Positions 53,615-62,926 of a stretch of DNA of 64,000 bases are shown here, piece after piece. Under the pieces are notes generated by a model. The model was not told the origin of the DNA. It worked only from the letters and a program-made list of their open reading frames with translations, and searched no databases. The DNA is taken from positions 372,001 through 436,000 of the forward strand of contig NZ_JAGSPM010000001.1 of NCBI RefSeq assembly GCF_018139645.1, read 5' to 3'. The position numbers were made by a program, and so were the translations under genes. The stretch comes from Affinundibacterium baiyunense. Its GTDB lineage: Bacteria > Pseudomonadota > Gammaproteobacteria > Burkholderiales > Burkholderiaceae_D. The first letter of the stretch is position 1. Each line of letters opens with the position of its first letter.

Positions 53615-54973
53615 ATGCGCAAATACCTGCAAGGATTAGCTTGGTTTCAAAACAGCTTGTTTTGGCGCACCTTTCTTTTGCTCGCATTATTGGTCACTGC
53701 CAGCCTATTGACTTGGTTTGTCAGCATCAAATTATTAGAACGCAAACCGCGCGCGCAGCAATTATCAAATCAAATTGTTTCGATAGTTACGATTACTAGT
53801 GCGGCACTTACGCATTCCGCCGAAGACAAACGACGAGAATTATTAATCGACCTAGCGCGCAATGAAGGAATACGGATTTACTTATTAGAAGATAGCGATC
53901 AAGTGCAGAAAATCGCAGAGACGCCACTACTCACTGAAGTACGCCGATTGGTTCAGCAAAAGCTTGGCAAACAAACGCAATTTGCCAATAGTGTGAATGG
54001 TGAGGATGGATTTTGGCTGAGCTTTCAAATCGATGAAGATCAATTTTGGTTGAGATTAGAAGCGGATCGCTTACAAACTGAAGTCGGCTTACAGTTTCTC
54101 GGATGGGCGATTTCCAGCTTAATTTTAGCACTCATCGGTGCGGTATTTATATCGAGACGAATCAACCAACCGCTCACCAATCTGATCATCGCGACCAGGC
54201 AATTATCACGAGGACGCCATCCAAAACCTTTGTCAGAAAATGGGCCTAAAGAAATCCGTGAGACCAATGCAAGCTTTAATCAAATGGTCGATGATCTAGC
54301 AAGAATTGAATCAGATAGAACCGTGATTCTTGCGGGGATCTCACACGATCTCAGAACACCGCTCACGCGACTACAACTCGAATTAGAAATGGCAAATTTA
54401 GAAGTCGATACGCGCGAAGCAATGCAAGCCGACCTCAGGCAAATGGATAGCATCATTCAACAATTTCTTGACTATGCAAAGCCCTTACATGAATCGACTT
54501 TTAGTAGCTTCAATTTAAGCGAACTTATCGATAAGATTTTTTCGGATTTGGCAAAATCGAGTGATATCGTTATCGAAGCCAACATCGAACCTAATCTTTA
54601 TGTCACCGGTATCGAAATTGAGTTTCAACGACTGTTTGATAATCTGATTCAAAACGCCATGCGCTACGGAAGAGATGCTCAGACCCATCAACTCAGATTA
54701 GCAATTCTGTGCAAACGTCAAACGAATGCTGCGAGAAGCGCAAACTCAAACGAAATTTACGTGCAGCTTAGAGACTTCGGCAGTGGCATCGACGATGCAC
54801 AAATTCCTCGCTTATTGCGACCTTTTACCCGCGGAGAAATCGCCCGTAGCCAAGCCAATGGTTCAGGTTTAGGATTGGCCATCGTTGAACGCATCGTAAA
54901 GCGACATGGTGGCAAAATGCATATTCGCAACCACGCACAAGGCGGTCTGGAAATTCAGTTAATGTTCCATTAA
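53615..54973 (+). CDS. envZ: EnvZ-type sensor histidine kinase
   Basis: 452 residues. First span LFWRTFLLLALLVTASLLTWF (about 17-37), a periplasmic sensor region to about 160, second span WAISSLILALIGAVFIS, a HAMP domain (RRINQPLTNLIIATRQLSRG), then HisKA with the phosphorylated His in GISHDLRTPLTRLQLE near residue 243, and a HATPase domain with N-box (DNLIQNAMRYG) and G-boxes (DFGSGIDD, GSGLGLAIVERIV). All catalytic motifs intact. It phosphorylates the OmpR-like regulator upstream. Confidence 0.93.
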   Translation: MRKYLQGLAWFQNSLFWRTFLLLALLVTASLLTWFVSIKLLERKPRAQQLSNQIVSIVTITSAALTHSAEDKRRELLIDLARNEGIRIYLLEDSDQVQKIAETPLLTEVRRLVQQKLGKQTQFANSVNGEDGFWLSFQIDEDQFWLRLEADRLQTEVGLQFLGWAISSLILALIGAVFISRRINQPLTNLIIATRQLSRGRHPKPLSENGPKEIRETNASFNQMVDDLARIESDRTVILAGISHDLRTPLTRLQLELEMANLEVDTREAMQADLRQMDSIIQQFLDYAKPLHESTFSSFNLSELIDKIFSDLAKSSDIVIEANIEPNLYVTGIEIEFQRLFDNLIQNAMRYGRDAQTHQLRLAILCKRQTNAARSANSNEIYVQLRDFGSGIDDAQIPRLLRPFTRGEIARSQANGSGLGLAIVERIVKRHGGKMHIRNHAQGGLEIQLMFH

Positions 54974-55164
54974 AACTGAATGAGCTTACTAGTATCAATT
55001 CTATATTCACAAATACAAATCAATCCAATGTGAACCGGAACAACAATAAAATATTGTGAGCGGATGATGCACTTTCGTCTTAGCATCTTTTTATTGTCGA
55101 CATTCACTTTATCATTTAGTATCTTCTGATCAACAAAAACTTAGCTCATAAAAAAGGATGTGGT

Positions 55165-55815
55165 ATGACGCAAGCAGCTCCATCTCTGCACATGATCAAT
55201 TCAGAACATACCGAAGGCGATTCTGAATTAATGTATAAAGGTTTGGGTCATGTAGTCAGAGCCTTACACGACGCACTAACTTGGGTTGGCGCGGACGGCA
55301 TATTGGCGGAAGCATCAACTGAGTTTCCATCAGCACGTGAGCGACTCAACCACATTGGGGCACTAACTGAAAAAGCAGCAAACAAGGTACTTTCTGCGGT
55401 TGAAGAAACATTGCCCTTGCAGCAAGCAACAATCAAAGATGCCGAGCTAATTTTGCAAGCGAAGGATAAACAAGCACTTGATAACTTTTCGAAAGAAGAA
55501 TTAATTCATCTCAACCTACAAATGCTTAGCTTTATCCAACAGACACACGAAAATAGCCTTCGCACTGAGCAGTCGCTTTCAGACATCATGATGGCGCAAG
55601 ACTTTCAAGATTTAACAGGCCAACTAATCAAAAAAGTAGTCGGATTATTGGAACGCACTGAAAAAGATTTATTAGGATTACTTTTGAGTGGAGCGCCAGA
55701 GGGAGCGGTATCTTTCAATAAAAAAGAAGACCTTCTAGCCGGCCCAGGTGCTGTCGGTGGTGTGCAACTTAGTCAAGACAATGTCGATGACCTTTTATCT
55801 GACTTAGGTTTCTAA
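55165..55815 (+). CDS. cheZ: Protein phosphatase CheZ
   Basis: CheZ dephosphorylates CheY-P and so ends the chemotaxis signal at the flagellar motor. The core helix carries MMAQDFQDLTGQLIKKVVGLL with the catalytic Asp-Gln pair, and the C-terminus (LSQDNVDDLLSDLGF) is the CheY-binding peptide. 216 residues, normal. The ATG at 55165 follows AAGGATGTGGT. No cheY, cheA or flagellar gene is adjacent, unlike most proteobacterial cheYZ operons, so this copy is isolated. Confidence 0.93.
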   Translation: MTQAAPSLHMINSEHTEGDSELMYKGLGHVVRALHDALTWVGADGILAEASTEFPSARERLNHIGALTEKAANKVLSAVEETLPLQQATIKDAELILQAKDKQALDNFSKEELIHLNLQMLSFIQQTHENSLRTEQSLSDIMMAQDFQDLTGQLIKKVVGLLERTEKDLLGLLLSGAPEGAVSFNKKEDLLAGPGAVGGVQLSQDNVDDLLSDLGF

Positions 55816-55864
55816 TTGGATACATTCAATTAATTTGTCTTCGAGATTAGGCATTCACAAATCA

Positions 55865-55895
55865 CGAAAAAAAAAGCAGGCTTGTTACGCCTGCT
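55865..55895 (-). terminator. Terminator between cheZ and the small 74-residue gene
   Basis: Perfect 7-bp stem (AGCAGGC / GCCTGCT) with a 7-base loop. On the minus strand it is followed by a run of nine T residues, so it ends the small gene at 55991; the plus-strand tail (CTTGATTCTTTC) is U-rich too and may serve cheZ. Confidence 0.78.
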
Positions 55896-55990
55896 CTTGA
55901 TTCTTTCAATTTAATCTAAGTTCGTCTCAACACAATAGTCATTACAATTCGACCAAACTAGATCATCGCTAACAAAGCATGAACAAATTC

Positions 55991-56215
55991 TTATCTCGCT
56001 TTAGACAAAATTACTAACCATTTGCGAAATAATAAAATCTCTAGGTGCCCCGCTTGAACGCCTGTCGAACAATCAATGACAGGATTCACATGATAGTGGC
56101 GATTTCTAAAATCGTTACAGATAAAAATTTCACGGCGTCCAAAACGCATCAAAAATGTGCTTGGTGAAAATTGCACGGCGAAACGCGTGTCTAATGTTTG
56201 TTCTAAATTAGTCAT
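55991..56215 (-). CDS. Small hypothetical protein
   Basis: 74 residues, soluble, no family recognised. The ATG at 56213-56215 has CGGAGAT 10-11 bases upstream, and a strong terminator lies downstream on the same strand, so it has both ends of a real gene. Sequence features: FSPSTFLMRFGRREIFICNDFRNRHYHVNP, with a cluster of aromatic and basic residues. Possibly a small PilZ- or DUF-type protein of betaproteobacteria, but this is not supported by a motif. Confidence 0.55.
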   Translation of the reverse strand: MTNLEQTLDTRFAVQFSPSTFLMRFGRREIFICNDFRNRHYHVNPVIDCSTGVQAGHLEILLFRKWLVILSKAR

Positions 56216-56479
56216 TTGAAGAAATCTCCGTATTTGAATGTCGATATAGTCTAGGCTGACTTACTCACAATTCTTCGCACAAAGAATACTGTATGTGCGT
56301 TCAGTGGTTAGTAATGTAAAGCAAAAGTACTGTTCATGCAATCAGTATTTTATTGCTGTTGTTTTGATTTCAGCTTATATAGACAATATACAAATCATTC
56401 ATCTACGACGCGCTTCAGACTTCAGTAATCGATCTAAGCACAAAGGTTTTTCGAAAATTACTCACTAAATTCAGCTTCG

Positions 56480-57166
56480 CTAACTTTCAACCAAGCCTTG
56501 TTCGGTAAGTCTAAGCACGCGATCACAGCGCTTCGCCAAATCAGCATCATGCGTCACGATCACAAATGCAGTTCCCAATGTTTTAGACAGTTCCAACATC
56601 AAAGCAAACACTTGATCTGCGATACCGCGATCTAAATTTCCTGTAGGTTCATCGGCTAATACGCAGGCAGGATTGGTGACCAAAGCACGTGCTAATGCAA
56701 CACGTTGACGCTCACCGCCAGATAACTCTCCAGGCACGTGGGTAATGCGATGTGCTAAACCAACTTTACTCAACATGGTCTTAGCGATCGCTTGAGCATC
56801 AGCGCGTTTCATCCTTCGGATGAACAAAGGCATGGCGACATTATCTAATGCCGAAAACTCAGGTAGCAAATGATGAAATTGATAGACAAACCCTAACGAC
56901 TGATTACGCAATTCACCGCGCGTTGATTCATTCATACCGGCAAAATCATTGCCAAGCAAATTCACTACGCCTTGCGTCGGCGTATCCAAACCTCCGAGCA
57001 AATGTAGCAAGGTTGATTTACCTGAACCAGATGCACCAACAATCGCGATACGCTCACCAGCATGAATCGCAAAATTAATGCCCTGCAAAACCTTGACGGC
57101 ATGCTCACCCTGACCATAGATTTTTGCCAAATTCTTGCAAGACAAAACGGTTTGCAACTTATTCAT
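56480..57166 (-). CDS. lolD: Lipoprotein-releasing ABC transporter ATPase LolD
   Basis: Powers release of outer-membrane lipoproteins from the inner membrane to LolA. Walker [10 protein letters not shown] near residue 43, the LolD motif [23 protein letters not shown], the signature [15 protein letters not shown] and Walker [13 protein letters not shown] are all intact. 228 residues, normal. It overlaps the lolC-like gene by 8 bases; together they make the transporter. Supplies sorting for the lipoprotein at 34879 among others. Confidence 0.95.
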   Translation of the reverse strand: MNKLQTVLSCKNLAKIYGQGEHAVKVLQGINFAIHAGERIAIVGASGSGKSTLLHLLGGLDTPTQGVVNLLGNDFAGMNESTRGELRNQSLGFVYQFHHLLPEFSALDNVAMPLFIRRMKRADAQAIAKTMLSKVGLAHRITHVPGELSGGERQRVALARALVTNPACVLADEPTGNLDRGIADQVFALMLELSKTLGTAFVIVTHDADLAKRCDRVLRLTEQGLVES

Positions 57167-58415
57167 AACGTAATGCCTCCGCAGGTTTTACGCGGGCAGC
57201 ACGCCAGCTAGGATAAATAGTCGCCAAGAAAGCCAAGACGACGGCGATACCTCCAATAGTCCAAACATCCGACCAATGTAAATCCGAAGGTAAAGTACTA
57301 ATCACATATATCTCTTTTGCTAAAAACTGTATGCCCAAAACTTTTTCGATGAATGGAACGATCACCTCAATATTCAATGCCACAATAATCCCTGACAAGA
57401 CTCCAAGAGCAGTGCCAAATAAGCCTACTAATCCGCCCTGCACCATAAAGATTTTCATGATCGACATTGGAGATGCGCCTAAGGTACGCAAAATCGCAAT
57501 ATCCGCCTGTTTCTCTGTCACTGTCATCACCAAAGTTGAGACTAAATTAAACGCAGCAACAGCAATAATCAAAGTCAAGATAATGAACATCATGGTCTTC
57601 TCGGTTTTTACTGCTGCAAAGTAATTACTGTTTTGCTGCGACCAATCGCGCGTGATTAAACTGCCACCTAAATTTCGACTTAGTTCAAACGCGACCTGCG
57701 GAGCTTGCAACATATCTTTGATACGGAGGCGGACCCCAGTTGGTGCTTCTTGGCGGAAAAATTTTTGCGCATCAGCGAGATGAATAAACGCCATACCTGA
57801 ATCAAACTCGTAATGACCGGCTTCAAAAACTGCGACAACGGTAAATCCTTTTAAGCGAGGAATCGTTCCAGCTGGGGTTAATTGTCCTTCAGGTGCAGCC
57901 AAGGTCACTTTATCGCCGATGCCAACATGCATCGCACGCGCTAAATCAACACCGAGAATAATGTTGAAAGCCCCCTCTTTTAAGTCAGCTAATTTACCTG
58001 CCTTTACCTTACTGGCAACTATCGATACTTTAGGTTCCTCTTCCGGCAAAATCCCACGGATCACGGCACCACGCATCACGCCATCGTTCACAATCATACT
58101 TTGTGCATCAACATAAGGCGCCGCGCCCAGCACCGAAGAATGTTGTTGCGCTTGCTTCGCAGTTGCTTGCCAATCAGGAATCACACCACTCGCATCAAAC
58201 ACTTCAATATGCGGTAACACCGATAGCATCCTATCTCGCACTTCTTTCTGAAAACCGTTCATCACCGACAAAACGATAATCAACGCAGCCACGCCCAATG
58301 CGATGCCAGCCATAGAAATAAGAGAAATAAAAGAAATAAAACTATTGCGACTGCTACGACGACCTGCACGGGTATAGCGCAAGCCAACTAGCCATTCAAA
58401 AGGAAGATTTTTCAC
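57159..58415 (-). CDS. lolC: Lipoprotein-releasing ABC transporter permease LolC/E family
   Basis: Four-span permease with a large periplasmic domain: first span around [27 protein letters not shown], FtsX-like C-terminal domain with three spans. The GTG at 58413-58415 gives the usual start [17 protein letters not shown]; an ATG at 58485-58487 adds 24 hydrophobic residues and would leave only 11 bases to the divergent gene, so the shorter form is preferred. Only one permease gene is present, with no separate lolE, as expected for a homodimeric LolF-type system. Confidence 0.9.
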   Translation of the reverse strand: MKNLPFEWLVGLRYTRAGRRSSRNSFISFISLISMAGIALGVAALIIVLSVMNGFQKEVRDRMLSVLPHIEVFDASGVIPDWQATAKQAQQHSSVLGAAPYVDAQSMIVNDGVMRGAVIRGILPEEEPKVSIVASKVKAGKLADLKEGAFNIILGVDLARAMHVGIGDKVTLAAPEGQLTPAGTIPRLKGFTVVAVFEAGHYEFDSGMAFIHLADAQKFFRQEAPTGVRLRIKDMLQAPQVAFELSRNLGGSLITRDWSQQNSNYFAAVKTEKTMMFIILTLIIAVAAFNLVSTLVMTVTEKQADIAILRTLGASPMSIMKIFMVQGGLVGLFGTALGVLSGIIVALNIEVIVPFIEKVLGIQFLAKEIYVISTLPSDLHWSDVWTIGGIAVVLAFLATIYPSWRAARVKPAEALRYE

Positions 58416-58498
58416 GAAAGGAGCAATTCCAAAAAACAAAATGCAAACAAAAAGCAGACAAATTTTCAAGAGCCCGTAGTTTGCCATACAATGACGTT

Positions 58499-59497
58499 AT
58501 GAGCTATTTAGAAATTATTTTGCCTTTTGGCATTCCCCCCGCGCCTTTGGCTAAAGAACTAGTCAAGCAAATGAAAACGCCTTCACTTGCTATGCTTTTA
58601 GGACATGCGCGACAAGATTCGAAACAAAACTTTGACGAATTTGCGCGATTATTACCGCATGAGTTTTGGCTCAGTCGACATTTCAATTCATCAAAATCCA
58701 TTCTAAACAGCCCTGCACTTACGCATAGTCGTATGCATGCGTTTGATCTACAAACTTCTGAGGGATATTGGTTTACCTTGAGTCCAGTACATATCCATAT
58801 CGCGCGCGATCATATGGTGATGACCGACCCGCGCCGTCTCGATATTTCCACCGAAGAATCACGCTCGCTATTTGAGGCAGCCAAAGAAATTTGTGAAGAA
58901 TTAGGAAAAACGCTGGTGTACGGCGACGCCAAAACATGGTTCTTATGCGCCGATGAGTGGGCTACCTTGCAAACAGCGAGTTTGGATGCGGCCGCAGGCC
59001 ACAATATGGAAGTTTGGATTGCAAAAGGTGAACACGAAGTCGCTTGGCGCAAACTCCAAAATGAAATACAAATGCTTTGGCATATTCACCCTGTCAATCA
59101 AAGTCGCGATGAACAGGGTCGAAACACGATCAATTCTGTTTGGCTACATAGCGGAAGCGACGAACTGCATCATTTAGATTGCGAATTGAATATTTCTAGC
59201 TTTGCTGAATTAATGCAGAAAAAAGATAGGAAAAACAGTGTGTACGTAGAAGACTTACTGGAGCCTGCACTCAATAGTGACTGGGGAACATGGCTAATTC
59301 ACATGAATCAATTGGAGCACAATTGGTTTGCGCCCGCACTACAAGCGCTACAGAGCAAACAATTGAAAGCCGTGCGATTGGTATTAAGTGATGACCTATG
59401 CTTGGCTGAATTATCCTGCACGACACCACAAAGCTGGAAATTCTGGCGCAAACCTAGTTTAGATACCTTACTCAAACTAGCACAATCATCGCAATAA
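58499..59497 (+). CDS. COG4255 protein, annotated as cofactor-independent phosphoglycerate mutase homologue
   Basis: 332 residues from the ATG at 58499. Family blocks: LEIILPFGIPPAPLAKEL, PHEFWLSRHF, MTDPRRLDISTEESRSLFEAA and QIEMLWHIHPVN-like (IQMLWHIHPVNQSRDEQGRNTINSVWLH). The family lies beside recJ and lolCD in Burkholderiales. The mutase label comes from distant similarity; no canonical metal-binding set of phosphoglycerate mutases is evident to me, so activity is unproven. Divergent from lolC. Confidence 0.75.
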   Translation: MSYLEIILPFGIPPAPLAKELVKQMKTPSLAMLLGHARQDSKQNFDEFARLLPHEFWLSRHFNSSKSILNSPALTHSRMHAFDLQTSEGYWFTLSPVHIHIARDHMVMTDPRRLDISTEESRSLFEAAKEICEELGKTLVYGDAKTWFLCADEWATLQTASLDAAAGHNMEVWIAKGEHEVAWRKLQNEIQMLWHIHPVNQSRDEQGRNTINSVWLHSGSDELHHLDCELNISSFAELMQKKDRKNSVYVEDLLEPALNSDWGTWLIHMNQLEHNWFAPALQALQSKQLKAVRLVLSDDLCLAELSCTTPQSWKFWRKPSLDTLLKLAQSSQ

Positions 59498-59555
59498 TAT
59501 TCGTCGACCTACACATCAGCACAGTCCACAAATTCAATATTGAAGCACACTTGAT

Positions 59556-61250
59556 ATGACACGCATCAGCACTCGCCCCTACGCTTTTCGTCAAGCAGAA
59601 TTATTAAAGCAAAGTGGTTTGCATCCAGTATTAGCACGCCTATTTGCGGCGCGTGGCATTGTAAGTGCAGATGAATTACTCACCGACTTACCTGCGTTAA
59701 TTCCACCAAATCGCTTATTAAATAATGAGAAAGCGGCGAACTTTTTAGCAGATGCCATTACCGCCAAAAAGAAACTCGTGATTGTGGCGGATTATGACTG
59801 TGATGGCGCGACGGCTTGTGCGGTCGGCTTGCGTGGCCTACGCATGTTGGGCGCAGAAGTAGATTACATCGTTCCCAATCGTTTCGAGTATGGTTACGGT
59901 TTAACACCAGAAATCGTTGAACTCACCGCTCGTGAGAAATCACCCGACATTATTGTTACAGTGGACAATGGCATCGCGAGTATCGATGGGGTCGCCGCCG
60001 CGAACGCAAGAGGCATACAAGTTCTCGTAACCGATCATCATTTACCCGCTGACACTTTGCCACAAGCGAGTGTGATTGTGAATCCGAACCAGCCATTTTG
60101 CGATTTTTCTAGCAAGAATTTGGCAGGGGTTGGTGTCATGTTTTACGTGCTGTTGGCATTGCGTGCTGAACTAAGAAAACGCGGCGCATTTGATCAGCAG
60201 AATCAGCCTAAATTAGACACTTTGTTGGATTTGGTTGCGCTTGGCACCGTTGCTGACGTAGTCAAGCTAGATCCAAACAATCGTATTTTGGTTGCGCAAG
60301 GCTTAAAGCGTATGCGTGCAGGACGCATGCACGCTGGAATCGCCGCATTGTTTCGCGTCGCTGGACGAGAGCCACGCTTGGCAAGTCCGTTTGATCTAGG
60401 CTTTGCAGTTGGTCCTCGCTTAAACGCTGCGGGTCGCTTGGCAGATATGGCACTTGGCATTGAATGTTTAACTACTGATGATGAAGTTCGCGCTTGGCAG
60501 ATCGCTCAAGAACTCAACAGCATCAATGCTGACCGCAAAGATATTGAACGTGAAATGCAAGACGTCGCTCTGCTTCATTTAGATGATTTTCAAGCGCAAG
60601 ACACTCACACGATTACTGTATTTGACGAATCGTGGCATCAGGGTGTCATTGGCATCGTTGCCTCAAGACTTAAAGATAAATTCTTTCGGCCGACCATCAC
60701 TTTCGCCCCGGGCGATGAAGGCTTAATTAAAGGTTCGGGTCGCTCAATTCCAGGCTTTCATTTACGCGATGCGCTCGATTTAGTGTCCAAACATGCGCCC
60801 AGCTTGATTCAAAAATTTGGTGGACACGCGATGGCTGCTGGTTTGACGATTCGTGCCGACGATTTCGCAGCGTTTCAATCTGCCTTTGAAGCTGTTGGTA
60901 AATCCTGGTTACGCCAGGAACAATTAGAGCGCATTATTGAAACCGATGGAGTTTTAGAAGATGCGTATTACACCACTGATTTTATTGAGCTGCTTGATAG
61001 TCAAGTATGGGGCCAAGGCTTTGCTCCTCCTATTTTCTGTGATGAGTTCAAATTAGTTTCGCAACGCATTTTAAAAGAGCGTCACTTAAAAATGGTGCTA
61101 GAAAAAAATGGTGTTCGCTATGATGCGATTTGGTTTGGACATACAGAGAGTTTTGGCGAGCGTATTCGAGTGGCATTTCGACTTGATGCGAATGAATACA
61201 ATGGTGTCACCAAAGTACAGTTATTAGTGGAACATGTGGAGCAAGCTTAG
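59556..61250 (+). CDS. recJ: Single-stranded-DNA-specific exonuclease RecJ
   Basis: 5'-3' ssDNA exonuclease in recombination and mismatch repair. DHH-family motifs: VIVADYDCDGATACAVGLRG (motif I, near residue 80), ITVDNGI, VTDHHLPAD and, in the DHHA1 domain, SGRSIPGFHLRDALDL and GGHAMAAGLTI. OB-like C-terminal region to residue 564. Length is typical. Its stop (61248-61250) overlaps the stop of the convergent Xre gene. Confidence 0.96.
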   Translation: MTRISTRPYAFRQAELLKQSGLHPVLARLFAARGIVSADELLTDLPALIPPNRLLNNEKAANFLADAITAKKKLVIVADYDCDGATACAVGLRGLRMLGAEVDYIVPNRFEYGYGLTPEIVELTAREKSPDIIVTVDNGIASIDGVAAANARGIQVLVTDHHLPADTLPQASVIVNPNQPFCDFSSKNLAGVGVMFYVLLALRAELRKRGAFDQQNQPKLDTLLDLVALGTVADVVKLDPNNRILVAQGLKRMRAGRMHAGIAALFRVAGREPRLASPFDLGFAVGPRLNAAGRLADMALGIECLTTDDEVRAWQIAQELNSINADRKDIEREMQDVALLHLDDFQAQDTHTITVFDESWHQGVIGIVASRLKDKFFRPTITFAPGDEGLIKGSGRSIPGFHLRDALDLVSKHAPSLIQKFGGHAMAAGLTIRADDFAAFQSAFEAVGKSWLRQEQLERIIETDGVLEDAYYTTDFIELLDSQVWGQGFAPPIFCDEFKLVSQRILKERHLKMVLEKNGVRYDAIWFGHTESFGERIRVAFRLDANEYNGVTKVQLLVEHVEQA

Positions 61251-61483
61251 CCCTCATCCGCCAAATACAAATCAGCAGGATCCACTTCATAGTCAAGAAT
61301 ATCGGCGGGCTTGCAATCCAACACCAAACAAATCTTAGCCAGCGTATCAAACCGTATGCCACGTACTTTTTCGGTACGTAGCATCGACAACTGTGTTTCT
61401 GAGAGACCAATTTGCTCGGCCAATTGTTTTGCGCGCATTTTTCGGCGCGCTAACATGACATCTAAGTTAACTCGAATCGGCAT
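61247..61483 (-). CDS. Xre-family helix-turn-helix regulator (YozG-like)
   Basis: 78 residues from the ATG at 61481-61483 (a GTG two codons earlier is also possible). It is almost wholly a Cro/C1-type helix-turn-helix: MLARRKMRAKQLAEQIGLSETQLSMLRTEKVRGIRFDTLAKIC. Small Xre proteins of this type are regularly encoded downstream of DUF2975 membrane proteins, as here with an 18-base gap. Likely regulates its own operon; the target is unknown. Confidence 0.88.
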   Translation of the reverse strand: MPIRVNLDVMLARRKMRAKQLAEQIGLSETQLSMLRTEKVRGIRFDTLAKICLVLDCKPADILDYEVDPADLYLADEG

Positions 61484-61501
61484 CGTCACGCACTTTGCAA
61501 T

Positions 61502-62011
61502 CTAGACAAAACTATCGACCTGAGCTTGCAAATTCTGCGCGCGCTGTGCAACGTATTTCAAAATCAATCCGACCATGCCGATAGTGACAGCTTCAACATC
61601 CCAATTCGTTTTTAAACCGCGCTCACCTTGATTAATCCACGCTTCGATCGTGGGTACAAATAAAATCGCTGCCATTGCGGCATACATTAAATTGGCGCCA
61701 ATTAGTTGCAAACTTTTGAGTAAGCCTGCGTCAAAAGATTTGCTCTGTTCAAACCGCTTTAAAAAATCTGCAGCAGCCCACAATGCGCAAACATAGACGA
61801 TCGGCACAAGTAATCCTGTCCAAAAATAAGGCAAACGCAGCGACAACATCAGCGTATTTTCTATATTGAAATTTCCGCCTAAGCTAAAGGCTGGCAATAA
61901 CTGCATAGCGCGATCCGCGATTAAATTAAGAACCAAAACAAACGCGATCACCTTAATAAAAATACTGAATTTACTGGTCTTTAACGAAAGCTGTTGTTGA
62001 TTTGAACTCAT
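61502..62011 (-). CDS. DUF2975 membrane protein
   Basis: 169 residues with four hydrophobic segments (IFIKVIAFVLVLNLI, LRLPYFWTGLLVPIVYVCAL, LQLIGANLMYAAMAAILFV and VEAVTIGMVGLILKYV) and a C-terminal helical tail. This is the DUF2975 plan, and its pairing with a small Xre regulator is a known conserved linkage. The role is unknown; it may transmit a membrane signal to the regulator. Confidence 0.85.
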   Translation of the reverse strand: MSSNQQQLSLKTSKFSIFIKVIAFVLVLNLIADRAMQLLPAFSLGGNFNIENTLMLSLRLPYFWTGLLVPIVYVCALWAAADFLKRFEQSKSFDAGLLKSLQLIGANLMYAAMAAILFVPTIEAWINQGERGLKTNWDVEAVTIGMVGLILKYVAQRAQNLQAQVDSFV

Positions 62012-62197
62012 ATACTGCCCCCTAATAGCAAAGCTTAAATATCATTAATACCTATATTAATTTAAGTAAAACCTAAAGTAAACGATTTTATTTCAATATC
62101 TCGCTTGAGTAATTTAATGTAAATGATAAGATTCTTCGCCAGCTAGTTTGATCCACATTTGGGATAAACGACGCTCTTATTTTGAATGGAAATTATC

Positions 62198-62809
62198 ATG
62201 TACAAAATCATCGCCCTAATCGCCAGCTTGTTATTGCCGATATCCATCGCCAGTGCACAATCCAACATCAAGCTAAGCACGATTGATGGTGTAGAAAATG
62301 AAGACTTAATGAATGTCTTGCGTTTCCAAGGTATCAACTATCAAAAAGTGAAGTTTACAGGCACGCACTTATGGGGCAAAGATTTTAAGATTGTTATTCG
62401 CGATTTCGCGAACGGCAAGCTGATCAAAACTTATGAAATTTTTGATTCAAAAGAAGATGAATATTTCAAACTCAAAGAGCAAGAGTTTCACTTTAATGTG
62501 CTCGTACAAAAAACACCGAACGGCAAAGCCAAATTTGATTTTCGCTTCTTGGGATTCGGTGTTACGAAAGAAATCGCACTCGGCGCAGACCAGAAAGATT
62601 TCGCTCTGAAAAGCTTTCAAGCTGGCGCTAACGAAGTTGGTTTCCCAATCAATCAAAGCCAGAGTATTATTGCGTTCACCATGCCTTATCAATCAAAAGG
62701 CAAATCAACGCAATACCCCGACTTAATCAACGCCAATGTGCCACCAGAAAATCTAGGGCGTCAATTTAAGATTCCACGCTATTTTTTAGTCGATCTACGA
62801 TTCGACTAA
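62198..62809 (+). CDS. Secreted hypothetical protein
   Basis: 203 residues from the ATG at 62198, which starts a signal peptide (MYKIIALIASLLLPISIASA, cleavage after ASA). GGAAA precedes it; an ATG at 62186 adds four residues. The mature part is beta-rich, with LSTIDGVENEDLMNVLRFQG and FKIVIRDFANGKLIKTYEIF, and ends in YFLVDLRF. No family recognised and no cysteines in the mature part, so no disulfides are expected. Closed by the terminator at 62832. Confidence 0.75.
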   Translation: MYKIIALIASLLLPISIASAQSNIKLSTIDGVENEDLMNVLRFQGINYQKVKFTGTHLWGKDFKIVIRDFANGKLIKTYEIFDSKEDEYFKLKEQEFHFNVLVQKTPNGKAKFDFRFLGFGVTKEIALGADQKDFALKSFQAGANEVGFPINQSQSIIAFTMPYQSKGKSTQYPDLINANVPPENLGRQFKIPRYFLVDLRFD

Positions 62810-62831
62810 TTCCAAACAACAGACACCAATA

Positions 62832-62870
62832 ATAAAAGAAGCGCATCAAAATCTGATGCGCTTCTTTTAT
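62832..62870. terminator. Bidirectional terminator between the secreted protein and the protease gene
   Basis: Perfect 16-bp stem (ATAAAAGAAGCGCATC / GATGCGCTTCTTTTAT) with a 7-base loop. A/T tracts at both feet of the stem give U-runs on either strand, suited to the two convergent genes. Confidence 0.9.
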
Positions 62871-62926
62871 CACTCACAATTTATAAGCCAGCAGTTAGTT
62901 CGGCCGCTTCACTTTCAATCCTCGTT

